The notes below the pieces were generated by a model. It was not told the origin of the DNA and did no database searches. It was given only the letters and a program-made list of their open reading frames with translations. A DNA stretch of 64,000 nucleotides from Actinobacteria bacterium IMCC26207. Its GTDB lineage: Bacteria; Actinomycetota; Acidimicrobiia; Acidimicrobiales; Microtrichaceae. A program made the translations under genes and the position numbers. Positions within the stretch are counted from its first letter, which is position 1, and each line of letters begins with the position of its first letter. Shown here in pieces: positions 42,321 through 50,839 of the stretch. The DNA lies in NCBI GenBank assembly GCA_001025035.1, contig LCZK01000010.1:248001-312000 (forward strand), read 5' to 3'.

Positions 42321-43300
42321 CGGCGGGGGAGGAGGCCGATGTTGTTCTTGGCCCGCTCAACTACAGCGCTTGCAATCGATCCAGCCTTTTCTGCGCCCAC
42401 AGACAATAGTGCCAGGGTGGCGTTCGGGTCGGCTTTGAGTTCAGCCATGCGGGTCTGAATCGGCCGGAGTAGTTCCACCACAGCTTCAGCTGTGTCTTTT
42501 TTGAGAGGGCCGTATTGCGTGTACTCGGCGGCAGTCTCTTCAGGGGTGCGTTGGGTGAGTGCGCTCAGGATGGAGAGCAGATTTGATACTCCGGGTTTCT
42601 CTGCAACGTCGAACCGGACCTCGCTGTCTGAGTCAGTAACTGCACGTGAAAACTTCTTTGCAATCGCTGCAAGGTCGTCGCTCAGGTAGACAGTGCCAGC
42701 ACCGCCATCAGAAGACTTAGACATCTTGTTTGTGGGGTTCTGAAGGTCCATCACACGAGCACCAATACGCGGAATTGAAGCTTGCGGAATGACAAAGGTC
42801 TCGCCGAATCGTTTGTTGAACCGCTCGGCTACATCCCGTGTCAGCTCGATGTGCTGGCGCTGGTCTTCACCCACTGGCACCTTGTCAGTGTCGTATAACA
42901 AAATGTCGGCCGCTTGCAGAGCGGGGTAGGTGAACAGGCCTGCTGATATGAACTCTTGCTGTTCGGACTTGTCTTTAAATTGCGTCATTCGGCGTAATTC
43001 GCCCATCGATGTGACGCATTGAATGATCCAACCCAGTTCGGTGTGTTCGGGAACGTGGCTTTGAACAAAGAGTGTGCACTGTTCGGGGTCAAGACCACAT
43101 GCCAGCAGGCCTTGTGCCAGCTCTAGGGTCCGTTCCCCAATCTCGCCAGGTTGTTTCGGGACTGTCAGGGCATGCATGTCGACAATGCAGTACAAGCTGT
43201 CTGCTTGCTGCTGGTCTTGCACCCAGTTCAGAACCGCTCCCAGCAGATTGCCAAGATGAAGGTCGCCTGTAGGTTGGATACCAGATAAGACTCGGGGCAT
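42317..43300 (-). CDS. trpS: Tryptophan--tRNA ligase
   Basis: This class I synthetase charges tRNA-Trp. The product starts MPRVLSGIQPTGDLHLGNLLGA (HIGH-like motif), then ACGLDPEQCTLFVQSHVPEH, PVGEDQRQHIELTRDVAERFN and a perfect KMSKS in NKMSKSSDGG. I chose ATG 43300 (327 residues) because the upstream TTG start at 43348 adds a non-conserved stretch. It is the only reverse gene in this block and diverges from scpA. Confidence 0.95.
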   Translation of the reverse strand: MPRVLSGIQPTGDLHLGNLLGAVLNWVQDQQQADSLYCIVDMHALTVPKQPGEIGERTLELAQGLLACGLDPEQCTLFVQSHVPEHTELGWIIQCVTSMGELRRMTQFKDKSEQQEFISAGLFTYPALQAADILLYDTDKVPVGEDQRQHIELTRDVAERFNKRFGETFVIPQASIPRIGARVMDLQNPTNKMSKSSDGGAGTVYLSDDLAAIAKKFSRAVTDSDSEVRFDVAEKPGVSNLLSILSALTQRTPEETAAEYTQYGPLKKDTAEAVVELLRPIQTRMAELKADPNATLALLSVGAEKAGSIASAVVERAKNNIGLLPRR

Positions 43301-43395
43301 GGCCCGTGATGCTACCGATTGGGCGGTACCAGCGGGTAAAAGGTGCAAATGACATCAGTGTGATACGGGCTCCAAATCGCGGCTAACATGGTGAA

Positions 43396-44175
43396 GTGGC
43401 ATACGCAGTGCAAACCCCAGTGTTCGAAGGTCCCTTTGATCTGTTGTTGCACCTGATTCTTCGTGAACAGGTAGATCTGTACGAGATCGACCTTTCGGTG
43501 ATCGTCGATGCGTACATCGCGGAACTCGCTCGCATGGAGCATCTCGATCTAGAGGTCGCCACCGAGTTTCTGCTTATTGCTGCGACTCTGATCGAACTAA
43601 AAACAAAGAGGCTCCTTCCAGGAGACGAAGACGTAGACCTCGACGATGACCTCTCGTTGTGGGAAGAGCGAGACATGCTGCTCTCTCGGCTCCTCGCATG
43701 TAAGACCTTTAAAGACGCTGCCATCATCCTTGAAGCACGGCATACGGCGGCGGCTCGATGTATTGCACGCCGGGTCGGCCCGGATGAGCGCTATTTCGAC
43801 CTTGCGCCAGATCTGCTTGAGGGAGTTACTGCAGTTCGGATTCGCGATGCCTTTGTGCGAGCCATGCAGCCCAAGGCACAAGTTCGAATCGACCTCTTCC
43901 ACGTTGCTCCAATCCGGGCAAGTGTGGTCGATGCCGTAGCTGATTTGTGTGTTGAGCTACCTGGCCGAGGTCGAGTCTCATTCAGGGAACTGACTGCTTC
44001 TTTTGGTGAGCGCCTCGAAGTCGTGGTGCATTTCTTGGCTGTACTTGAACTCTTTAAACAGGGTCTTGTTGAACTCTCGCAGCCACAAGCATTCGGAGAC
44101 ATCGTCATCTGCTGGCAAGGTGGGGCATTGTCCGAGTCGGAGGCACTCGAACTGGTCGATGCCTACGAGGGTTAA
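43396..44175 (+). CDS. scpA: Segregation and condensation protein A
   Basis: ScpA is the kleisin of the SMC-ScpAB condensin. The 259-residue protein starts AYAVQTPVFEGPFDLLLHLI, the family's N-terminal Smc-binding helix, with YIAELARMEHLDLEVATEFLLIAATLIELKTKRLLP following, and a C-terminal winged helix (FLAVLELFKQGLVELSQPQAFGDI). Start GTG 43396. scpB follows after 19 bp. Confidence 0.95.
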   Translation: MAYAVQTPVFEGPFDLLLHLILREQVDLYEIDLSVIVDAYIAELARMEHLDLEVATEFLLIAATLIELKTKRLLPGDEDVDLDDDLSLWEERDMLLSRLLACKTFKDAAIILEARHTAAARCIARRVGPDERYFDLAPDLLEGVTAVRIRDAFVRAMQPKAQVRIDLFHVAPIRASVVDAVADLCVELPGRGRVSFRELTASFGERLEVVVHFLAVLELFKQGLVELSQPQAFGDIVICWQGGALSESEALELVDAYEG

Positions 44176-44194
44176 GTAGGGCGGCGAAGATCAG

Positions 44195-44842
44195 ATGCAA
44201 GATGAATCACGTAGGGCGCTTGAGGCAATCATCATGGTGGCCGATCATCCAGCCGACCCTGCGGTGCTGGCACAACTCGTAGAACTCTCTCCGGCTGCTG
44301 TAGAAGAGATCTTGGTGCAGGTCGCCGAGTCCTATGAGCAAGAAAACCGTGGCTTCCGTTTGGTAAAGGTTGCCGGTGGTTGGCGCTACCAGAGTCACGA
44401 GGACTGCTCTGCCTATGTTGAGCAGTTTGTGCTCACTGGCCAAACTGCACGACTGTCGGCTGCGGCCCTAGAGACGTTGGCAATCGTGGCCTACAAGCAA
44501 CCGACTTCACGTGCACAAGTGGCGGCAATTCGTGGTGTCAATGTGGACGGTGTCATGCGGACCTTGCAACAGCGGGGCTACATCGACGAGACCGGCAGGG
44601 ACGTGGGCCCTGGTCAGGCTTCGCTCTTTGGAACCACGGCACTTTTCTTGGAGCGACTTGGATTGAACTCCCTTGATGAGTTGCCATCCTTGGGTGATTT
44701 GATCCCAGGTGCAGATGTTGTTGAACTCCTTGAGCAAAGCCTGATTGGCCTGCCTGAGCTTGCTCCCGAACTCGACGAGCCCGAGCCAGAGGCCGAACTC
44801 GGTGAGCCAAAGACAGAGCCAACTGACCTCGAGACCGACTGA
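44195..44842 (+). CDS. scpB: Segregation and condensation protein B
   Basis: ScpB dimerises on ScpA in condensin. The 215-residue protein has two winged helices: RRALEAIIMVADHPADPAVLAQL and LSAAALETLAIVAYKQPTSRAQVAAIRGVNVDGVMRTLQQRG, with LFGTTALFLERLGLNSLDELP. The last 35 residues are acidic and Pro/Glu-rich (ELDEPEPEAELGEPKTEP), a common disordered tail. Confidence 0.95.
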   Translation: MQDESRRALEAIIMVADHPADPAVLAQLVELSPAAVEEILVQVAESYEQENRGFRLVKVAGGWRYQSHEDCSAYVEQFVLTGQTARLSAAALETLAIVAYKQPTSRAQVAAIRGVNVDGVMRTLQQRGYIDETGRDVGPGQASLFGTTALFLERLGLNSLDELPSLGDLIPGADVVELLEQSLIGLPELAPELDEPEPEAELGEPKTEPTDLETD

Positions 44843-44847
44843 GTTTT

Positions 44848-45621
44848 TTGGGAACCGACGCGACAGGGGAGCGCCTACAGAAGGTGCTAGCAAGAGCAGG
44901 CTTCGGTAGCCGGCGGGTCTGTGAGGACCTCATAGCCGACGGCAGAGTCACGGTGAACGGCGAAGAGATTGTGCTGGGCGCTCGAGTCGAAGTTGACCGA
45001 GATGTTGTGCAAGTCGACGGAGTCCCGATCGGCATTCAACCTGACTCGGTGTATTACCTCTTGAACAAGCCTGCTGGAGTGGTCACCACAGCAGACGACC
45101 CGCAGGGCCGAACCACAGCTTTGTCCTTTGTCCCCTTGGAACCGAGAGTCCATTCGGTGGGCAGACTGGATCTAGAGACAGAGGGGTTGTTGCTTCTAAC
45201 GAACGATGGGCAACTGACTCATCGCCTGACTCACCCGAGCTTTGGAGTAGAGAAAGAATACCTAGCCGAGGTGGAGGGCGACCCTGGTCGGGGAGCACTG
45301 CGCTCGCTCCGAGAAGGAGTCGAACTCGAAGATGGGGTAACTGCCCCAGCCAAAGTCTCGGCTCAGGCCCCGGGATTGGTGCGCATCGTGATTCACGAGG
45401 GCCGGAACCGGCAAGTACGTCGGATGTGCGAAGCAGTTGGTCACCCGGTTACCCGACTCATTCGCACACGAATCGGCAGCCTACGCGATACACAACTTGG
45501 GCCAGGTAGTTGGCGCGAACTCACCCAAGACGAATTGCGTGAACTGGAGCGATCGGTTCAGCTCCTCGATGAATCCACAGCAGAGGCTTCAAGTTCTGAT
45601 GAGACTGCCGAGGACAGCTAA
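44848..45621 (+). CDS. rluB: 23S rRNA pseudouridine synthase RluB family
   Basis: The 257-residue enzyme has an N-terminal S4 domain (ERLQKVLARAGFGSRRVCEDLI), LLNKPAGVVTT, the catalytic-aspartate motif GRLDLETEGLLLLTNDG, and GRNRQVRRMCEAVGHPV. scpA-scpB-rluB is a conserved order (Rv1709-Rv1711). The TTG start at 44848, five bases after the scpB stop, has no good ribosome site; it lies next to a run of six T, and the start remains uncertain. Acidic tail at the end. Confidence 0.93.
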   Translation: MGTDATGERLQKVLARAGFGSRRVCEDLIADGRVTVNGEEIVLGARVEVDRDVVQVDGVPIGIQPDSVYYLLNKPAGVVTTADDPQGRTTALSFVPLEPRVHSVGRLDLETEGLLLLTNDGQLTHRLTHPSFGVEKEYLAEVEGDPGRGALRSLREGVELEDGVTAPAKVSAQAPGLVRIVIHEGRNRQVRRMCEAVGHPVTRLIRTRIGSLRDTQLGPGSWRELTQDELRELERSVQLLDESTAEASSSDETAEDS

Positions 45622-45631
45622 CCTTCCAGTG

Positions 45632-46000
45632 ATGTCGACACAGGTTCTCGCACTTCGAGGAGCAATCACTCTGGAACGTGATGACCGTGACCATCTTCTG
45701 GAGAGAGTCGAGCGGCTCCTGACCGAGATGATTGAACGCAACTCGCTCTCTTCGGATGACCTGATCTCGATTCTCTTTACAGCTACTCCCGATATCCACT
45801 CGGTGTTTCCAGCAGTCGCTGCGCGACAGTTGGGTCTGGGCGATGTTCCACTGATCTGTGCGCAGGAACTCAGCATTGATGATTCGATGCCCCTGTGCGT
45901 ACGCGTCTTGATGCACACAAATACTGAGTTGACCCGAAGCGAATTGCGTCATGTCTACCTAGAAGAGGCTCGCACCCTTCGAGATGACCTCCCCGGATGA
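45632..46000 (+). CDS. aroH: Chorismate mutase, AroH type
   Basis: This 122-residue protein matches the Bacillus-type trimeric chorismate mutase that makes prephenate: LALRGAITLERDDRDHLLERV with the active-site Arg, SIL-FTATPDIHSVFPAVAAR, LICAQELSIDDSMPLCVRVLMH with the second Arg, and RHVYLEEARTLRDDL. ATG 45632 follows the rluB stop by ten bases; an in-frame start further up would lie in rluB. It overlaps tyrA by four bases, so its product is handed to the next enzyme. Confidence 0.94.
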   Translation: MSTQVLALRGAITLERDDRDHLLERVERLLTEMIERNSLSSDDLISILFTATPDIHSVFPAVAARQLGLGDVPLICAQELSIDDSMPLCVRVLMHTNTELTRSELRHVYLEEARTLRDDLPG

Positions 46001-47067
46001 CGGCGCAGGGCGAACAGCGTCGCGCTGCAGTCGTTGGAACCGGATTGATTGGCGGTTCTGTGGCGCTGGCCCTTCAGGCAGCGGGGTGGCATGTCACTGG
46101 ATCAGATATTGACCCTGCTCGTGCGGAACGTGCATTGCAGCTCGGGGTTATCAACTCCGTCGGCAGTGATCCAGATGCCGAGATTACGTTTCTAGCGGTC
46201 CCGGTCAGCAGTGTGGCAGACGCTGCTCGCGAAGCGCTTCGTTCTGGCGGAGTGGTCACCGATGTCGGCAGCGTGAAAGCACCATTGGTTGCCGCAATCC
46301 AAGACGCGAAATTTGTGGGTGGTCACCCGATGGCCGGCTCCGAAGCCATTGGAGTGGATGGCGCTCGTGGAGACCTCTTCGATGCAACGACGTGGGTCTT
46401 GACCCCAACTGCAGCCACGGACCCTGCCGCTCAGGCGCTGGTTCATTCGGTGGTTCGCTCCTTTGGAGCCGAGGTGCTGACACTTGACGCCGCACAGCAT
46501 GATCACCTTGTAGCCACGGTGTCTCATGTTCCGCATCTGACCGCTGCAACGCTGATGGACCTTGCAGCAACACAAGCAGAAGAGCATTCAGCGGTGCTGC
46601 GACTTGCTGCAGGCGGGTTTCGAGATATGACGCGCATTGCAGCGGGTGACCCGGGCATGTGGCTAGATATTTGTACTGATAACCGCGAGGCGATTCTTGG
46701 AGTACTTGATGATCTCTTGGATTCACTCAGCGCGATGAGGGGAATCGTTGCCACAGGGGATTCAGAGGCGTTAGAGCAACGACTTCGCTTGGCTCAACAG
46801 GCTCGTCGGTCCCTGCCTACAGGTGCCCCGGCTGCCGAACAGTTGGCCGAGATTCGAGTGTCCATTGTTGATCAACCAGGCGAGCTTGCGTCGGTCACTG
46901 CTTTGGCAACCGAGCTGGGAGTTAACGTCTACGACGTAGAGGTTGCTCATACTGCAGGCGACCGTCGCGGCCGCTTGATTTTGGTTGTCGACGCAGATCG
47001 TGCGGCCTCACTCGCTGAGGCACTTCGCTCGCAGTCCCGAGTGGTATCGGTACATGAACTCGCTTGA
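45997..47067 (+). CDS. tyrA: Prephenate dehydrogenase with ACT domain
   Basis: TyrA oxidises and decarboxylates prephenate to 4-hydroxyphenylpyruvate for tyrosine. The 356-residue protein has the nucleotide-binding start AAVVGTGLIGGSVALALQAAG, GGHPMAGSEAIGVDGAR, HDHLVATVSHVPHLTAA, and GFRDMTRIAAGDPGMW. Residues about 285-356 form an ACT domain (IRVSIVDQPGELASVTALATELGVN), a probable feedback site. It overlaps aroH at the start and aroA at the end. Confidence 0.95.
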   Translation: MTAQGEQRRAAVVGTGLIGGSVALALQAAGWHVTGSDIDPARAERALQLGVINSVGSDPDAEITFLAVPVSSVADAAREALRSGGVVTDVGSVKAPLVAAIQDAKFVGGHPMAGSEAIGVDGARGDLFDATTWVLTPTAATDPAAQALVHSVVRSFGAEVLTLDAAQHDHLVATVSHVPHLTAATLMDLAATQAEEHSAVLRLAAGGFRDMTRIAAGDPGMWLDICTDNREAILGVLDDLLDSLSAMRGIVATGDSEALEQRLRLAQQARRSLPTGAPAAEQLAEIRVSIVDQPGELASVTALATELGVNVYDVEVAHTAGDRRGRLILVVDADRAASLAEALRSQSRVVSVHELA

Positions 47068-48343
47068 GGTAGAACCGCTCTCGCAACCCTTCGATGTTGT
47101 GGTTCGGCCACCTGGTTCAAAGAGCATCACCAACAGGGCCTTAATCTGCGCTGCCTTGGCTCGCGGAACCTCGACTCTCGAGGGCGCACTTTTTGCTGAA
47201 GATACCGAGGCAATGGTTCGTTGTCTCGGTGCACTCGGCGTGGGCATCGAAGCTGAGGAGTCAGCGCAACGACTTACGGTTCACGGCACCCGCGGGGTAC
47301 CGCCCGTAGATGGGGCAGTTCTAGATGCGGCTCTGTCAGGGACAACTTCTCGGTTCATAGCTCCAGTTGCAGCGTTGGGTAGATCCACTGTGGTGCTCGA
47401 CGGGGCCGGCCCGTTACGCCTGCGGCCAATGGGCGAGATGTTCGATGCGCTAACGGCTATGGGCTCTGTGCTCGTGCCCCTTGGGGATCCTGGGTGCTTG
47501 CCCGTGCAGATTGAGGCTCAGGGGTTGGCGGGTGGTCCGATTGAGTTGCGGGGTGATGTCAGCAGTCAGTTCCTCTCGGGGCTTTTGCTCGCAGCCCCAG
47601 AGATGGAAGCGGGCCTGCAAGTCGAGATGGTGTCCGATCTAGTCTCAAAGCCATATGTAGAGATGACCCTCAAGGTCATGCAAGCATTTGGTGCGCAGAG
47701 CACCCATGAGAACTTCCGAACGTTGTCGGTGGAGCCCACGGGTTATCGGGCCGTGAAGAAGTTCGTAGTGGAACCGGACGCGTCGGCTGCTTCGTACTTC
47801 TTTGCGGCAGCTGCGCTGCTTGGTGGGAGCGTCACCATCCACGGCCTAGGTACGGACTCGCTGCAAGGCGATCTGAGCTTTGTTGATGTGCTCGAGCGAA
47901 TGGGCGCACAGGTCACGAGAACTGCCACTTCAACCCAAGTAGTTGGGACGGGAAACCTGCACGGAATTGAAGTGGACATGGCCGAGATATCTGATACTGC
48001 TCAGACGCTCGCGGCCATTGCCCCCTTTGCTGACTCGCCGACTCGGGTGACTGGTATCGGGTTCATCCGGGCCAAAGAGACTGATCGAATCGCTGCAGTA
48101 GTGACAGAACTGAAACGCCTTGGGATCTCTGCAGTTGAAGAACCAGATGGTTTCTTGATTCACCCAGGTGTTCCCAATCCGGGGGTCGTGCAGACGTATA
48201 GGGACCACCGCATGGCGATGAGCTTTGCCCTAGTTGGCTTGCGCTCAGCCGGCATTCAGATTGCAGACCCGGCCTGCGTCGCAAAGACGTATCCCAACTT
48301 TTGGAATGATCTTGAGACTCTTCGTGGATCAGGTGGCAAATGA
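47054..48343 (+). CDS. aroA: 3-phosphoshikimate 1-carboxyvinyltransferase (EPSP synthase)
   Basis: AroA joins PEP to shikimate-3-phosphate. Visible: PPGSKSITNRALICAALA, the segment around LSGTTSRF, GDVSSQFLSGLLLAAP, and IRAKETDRIAAVVTELKRLG with HRMAMSFALVGL. I chose ATG 47054 (429 residues), which overlaps the tyrA end by 14 bp; the longer frame from 46985 would lie in tyrA and does not fit the family start. Next gene cmk is the usual neighbour. Confidence 0.96.
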   Translation: MNSLEVEPLSQPFDVVVRPPGSKSITNRALICAALARGTSTLEGALFAEDTEAMVRCLGALGVGIEAEESAQRLTVHGTRGVPPVDGAVLDAALSGTTSRFIAPVAALGRSTVVLDGAGPLRLRPMGEMFDALTAMGSVLVPLGDPGCLPVQIEAQGLAGGPIELRGDVSSQFLSGLLLAAPEMEAGLQVEMVSDLVSKPYVEMTLKVMQAFGAQSTHENFRTLSVEPTGYRAVKKFVVEPDASAASYFFAAAALLGGSVTIHGLGTDSLQGDLSFVDVLERMGAQVTRTATSTQVVGTGNLHGIEVDMAEISDTAQTLAAIAPFADSPTRVTGIGFIRAKETDRIAAVVTELKRLGISAVEEPDGFLIHPGVPNPGVVQTYRDHRMAMSFALVGLRSAGIQIADPACVAKTYPNFWNDLETLRGSGGK

Positions 48344-48380
48344 TCCCGGTAGAGTCACTGAAAATCGGAGGACGAGTACC

Positions 48381-49022
48381 GTGCGAGTAATTGCAATTGA
48401 TGGCCCAGCGGGATCAGGTAAATCGACAGTCGGCCGGCGCTTAGCTGAGCGACTCGGACTGACGTACCTCGACACGGGGGCGATGTACCGCTGTATTGCC
48501 TTCGCTGCAATTCGCAGGCAGATCGACCCGGCAGACCCAGATCCGGTTGGTCGACTTGCGGCCACAGTAGAGATGTCCGTTATTGATGGCGTGGTCACTG
48601 TGGACGGGGTTGACGCAACCCTAGAGATTCGCGGACCCGAGGTCTCTCGCGCTGTCAGCATGGTGGCCTCGAACCCAGCTGTACGTGAGCAGTTGCGGGC
48701 ACGTCAGCGCAGTTGGGCCACCCAACACGGTGGAGGAGTAATCGAAGGTCGAGATATTGGGTCAGTGGTTTTCCCCGACGCAATCCTTAAGGTTTTTCTG
48801 ACAGCCTCGCCCGAGGTTCGCGCCCAGCGCAGAGCCAAAGAGATGACCGACTTGGAATATGACCAAGTAGCTGCAGATATTGCGCGACGGGACGCAGCCG
48901 ATCGTGGTCGAGCCGATAGTCCACTTGTCGAGGCCGATGGCGCTGTCAGCATCGACACCTCCACAATTGAGATTGATGAAGTCGTCGAGTTATTAGCTGC
49001 ACTCGTGGAGAGCAGATCGTGA
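48381..49022 (+). CDS. cmk: Cytidylate kinase
   Basis: Cmk phosphorylates CMP and dCMP. The product starts RVIAIDGPAGSGKSTVGRRLAERLGLTYLDTGAMYR, the P-loop (8-15) and CMP-binding region, and has GRDIGSVVFPDAILKVFLTAS and AQRRAKEM. GTG 48381 is chosen because GGAGGA (48367-48372) is eight bases upstream; this gives 213 residues, typical for the family. It ends in a GTGA overlap with plsC. Confidence 0.95.
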   Translation: MRVIAIDGPAGSGKSTVGRRLAERLGLTYLDTGAMYRCIAFAAIRRQIDPADPDPVGRLAATVEMSVIDGVVTVDGVDATLEIRGPEVSRAVSMVASNPAVREQLRARQRSWATQHGGGVIEGRDIGSVVFPDAILKVFLTASPEVRAQRRAKEMTDLEYDQVAADIARRDAADRGRADSPLVEADGAVSIDTSTIEIDEVVELLAALVESRS

Positions 49023-49792
49023 ATAATCCGCTTGAGTCCAGTGGCACCGGGGTGCAACAGGATTTGAGCGGCGCTGCCTCTAACCGGCCGCACACCCAAG
49101 GCCGCCACGAGGTGGCGCCGATGAGCAAGTCGGGCCGCATGGTTCATCGCTCTATCCGCAGGTTGGTCAGCTTGCTGGCGCGGAGTTACTTTCGTTTGAG
49201 CGTTCATGGGGCCGACAGAATCCCTATCGATGGCCCTTACCTTGTGATTGGAGTGCACCGCTCAAACTTGGATGTGTTCTTGATTGGGGCAGCTCTGCCG
49301 TCTGAACAAATACTTCGATGCATGGCCAAAGAATCTCTTTGGCAGCATGCATGGATGGGCAGCTTTCTAGAAAAGATGGGGTCCTTCCCGGTGAGCAGAG
49401 GGCAGGCCGATCGGGCTGCTCTTCGGTGCTGCGAGCAGGCCCTGGCTCATGGCGACTTGTTGTTGATGTTCCCCGAAGGAACGCGAATGTCGGGACCACT
49501 GATTACAGAGGTTCGCGAGGGCCCCGCGTGGATTGCCTGCCGGTATCGAGTGCCGGTTCTTCCCGTTGCGTTAGGAGGAGCAGAGCAAGCTCTTCCGCCA
49601 GGTGCAAAATTCCCTCGTCGGGTTCGTGTTTCGGTTGTAATCGGCGAGCCGATTTACCCGGAGGTGCCACTAGAGGGCAGGGTGCCTCGGCACAGTGTCA
49701 CTGAGTTGAGCGAGCGCATGACAGTTGATCTGCAACAATCCTTCACCGCTGCTTCGAGCCACAGTGTGAACAGCTCAAGCCAAGCTGGCTAA
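49019..49792 (+). CDS. plsC: 1-acyl-sn-glycerol-3-phosphate acyltransferase
   Basis: PlsC makes phosphatidic acid from lysophosphatidic acid. The 257-residue protein has the acyltransferase motif VHRSNLD (the HX4D pair) and MFPEGTRMSG, with VPVLPVALGGAEQALP later. A disordered start of about 40 residues precedes it. It overlaps cmk; in many bacteria cmk and plsC are neighbours. Its last 18 bases overlap the 3' end of ispH on the other strand. Confidence 0.93.
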   Translation: MNNPLESSGTGVQQDLSGAASNRPHTQGRHEVAPMSKSGRMVHRSIRRLVSLLARSYFRLSVHGADRIPIDGPYLVIGVHRSNLDVFLIGAALPSEQILRCMAKESLWQHAWMGSFLEKMGSFPVSRGQADRAALRCCEQALAHGDLLLMFPEGTRMSGPLITEVREGPAWIACRYRVPVLPVALGGAEQALPPGAKFPRRVRVSVVIGEPIYPEVPLEGRVPRHSVTELSERMTVDLQQSFTAASSHSVNSSSQAG

Positions 49793-50833
49793 CACTGAGC
49801 TTGCAGAGAGTTCCCGGTCGCCCGAGTTGACCTGAATGGTTGGGTCTCCACCCAAACCAAACCTGCCTAATTGATCGACAGCGCCGAGCAATTCACGCAG
49901 GTTTCGCGGGGGAGGGAAATACTCCTCTTCCTCCGTAATTCGCACTTCTTCGACTCCGTTGAGCGGATTCAGTCGCTCGAGAACCGCTTCGACGAGTTCT
50001 TCTGGTGCCGATGCCCCCGCAGTCACGCCCACGACGCCGCTCAGGCCAACGGGTAGTTCCTCGGGCGCATTGATTCGGTACACAGCCTTGCATCCGGCCG
50101 AGCGAGCCAACTTCTCAAGAGCAACTGTGTTCGAAGAATTCGCCGACCCAATCACGATGATTGCATCGCATCGATCGGCAATTTGCATCAAGGCAGACTG
50201 GCGATTCGTGGTTGCAAAACACAGGTCCGAGTGACCGGGCATCCACATGTCTGGGAAGCGAGCTTGAGTCGCTTCTGCAACCTGTGCCCAATCGCGATGC
50301 GACAGGGTGGTCTGAGCGAGTAGCGCCACGGGTGTTTCAAACGCAGGTAGCGCCGCTACCTCTTCTAGGGATTCGACCCGGTGCACCGATTCGGGGGCTA
50401 CGGCCATGGTACCGACAGCCTCTTCATGGCCTTCGTGGCCGATGTAGACAATCGAGTAGCCCTTACCGGCACGGACTTTGACCTCGTGATGCACCTTTGT
50501 GACGAGCGGGCAGACGGCGTCCACAACAAATCCGCCTCGCTCCCGAGCCTGAGTGACTACCTCTGGTGCTGACCCATGCGCGGACAACATAATTGGTCGA
50601 CCCTCTGGAACCTCGGAGATGCTGTCCACAAAGACCACGCCGAGTTCTTCGAACTGCCTAACGACTCGTTGGTTATGCACGATCTCGTGATAGCAGTAGA
50701 TCGGTCCATCGAATGAGGTGACCATCCATGCAAGGGCTTTGATGGCCATCTCGACCCCGGCGCAGAATCCGCGAGGGGCGGCAAGCAATACTTGGTCCAC
50801 ACGTTCTGTCACGGCAGGTAGCTCATGGTTCAA
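49775..50833 (-). CDS. ispH: 4-hydroxy-3-methylbut-2-enyl diphosphate reductase
   Basis: IspH is the iron-sulfur enzyme that ends the MEP isoprenoid pathway. The 352-residue protein has the three cluster cysteines in APRGFCAGVEMAIKAL, DAVCPLVTKVH and GHSDLCFATTNRQ, plus HGSAPEVV, IGHEGHEEAVGTM and SANSSNTVALEKLA. The longest start is TTG 50833. It lies 6 bp downstream of the esterase-like gene, suggesting a shared transcript. A poorly conserved tail of about 25 residues extends the C-terminus. Confidence 0.95.
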   Translation of the reverse strand: MNHELPAVTERVDQVLLAAPRGFCAGVEMAIKALAWMVTSFDGPIYCYHEIVHNQRVVRQFEELGVVFVDSISEVPEGRPIMLSAHGSAPEVVTQARERGGFVVDAVCPLVTKVHHEVKVRAGKGYSIVYIGHEGHEEAVGTMAVAPESVHRVESLEEVAALPAFETPVALLAQTTLSHRDWAQVAEATQARFPDMWMPGHSDLCFATTNRQSALMQIADRCDAIIVIGSANSSNTVALEKLARSAGCKAVYRINAPEELPVGLSGVVGVTAGASAPEELVEAVLERLNPLNGVEEVRITEEEEYFPPPRNLRELLGAVDQLGRFGLGGDPTIQVNSGDRELSASSVLASLA

Positions 50834-50839
50834 CTCGAC

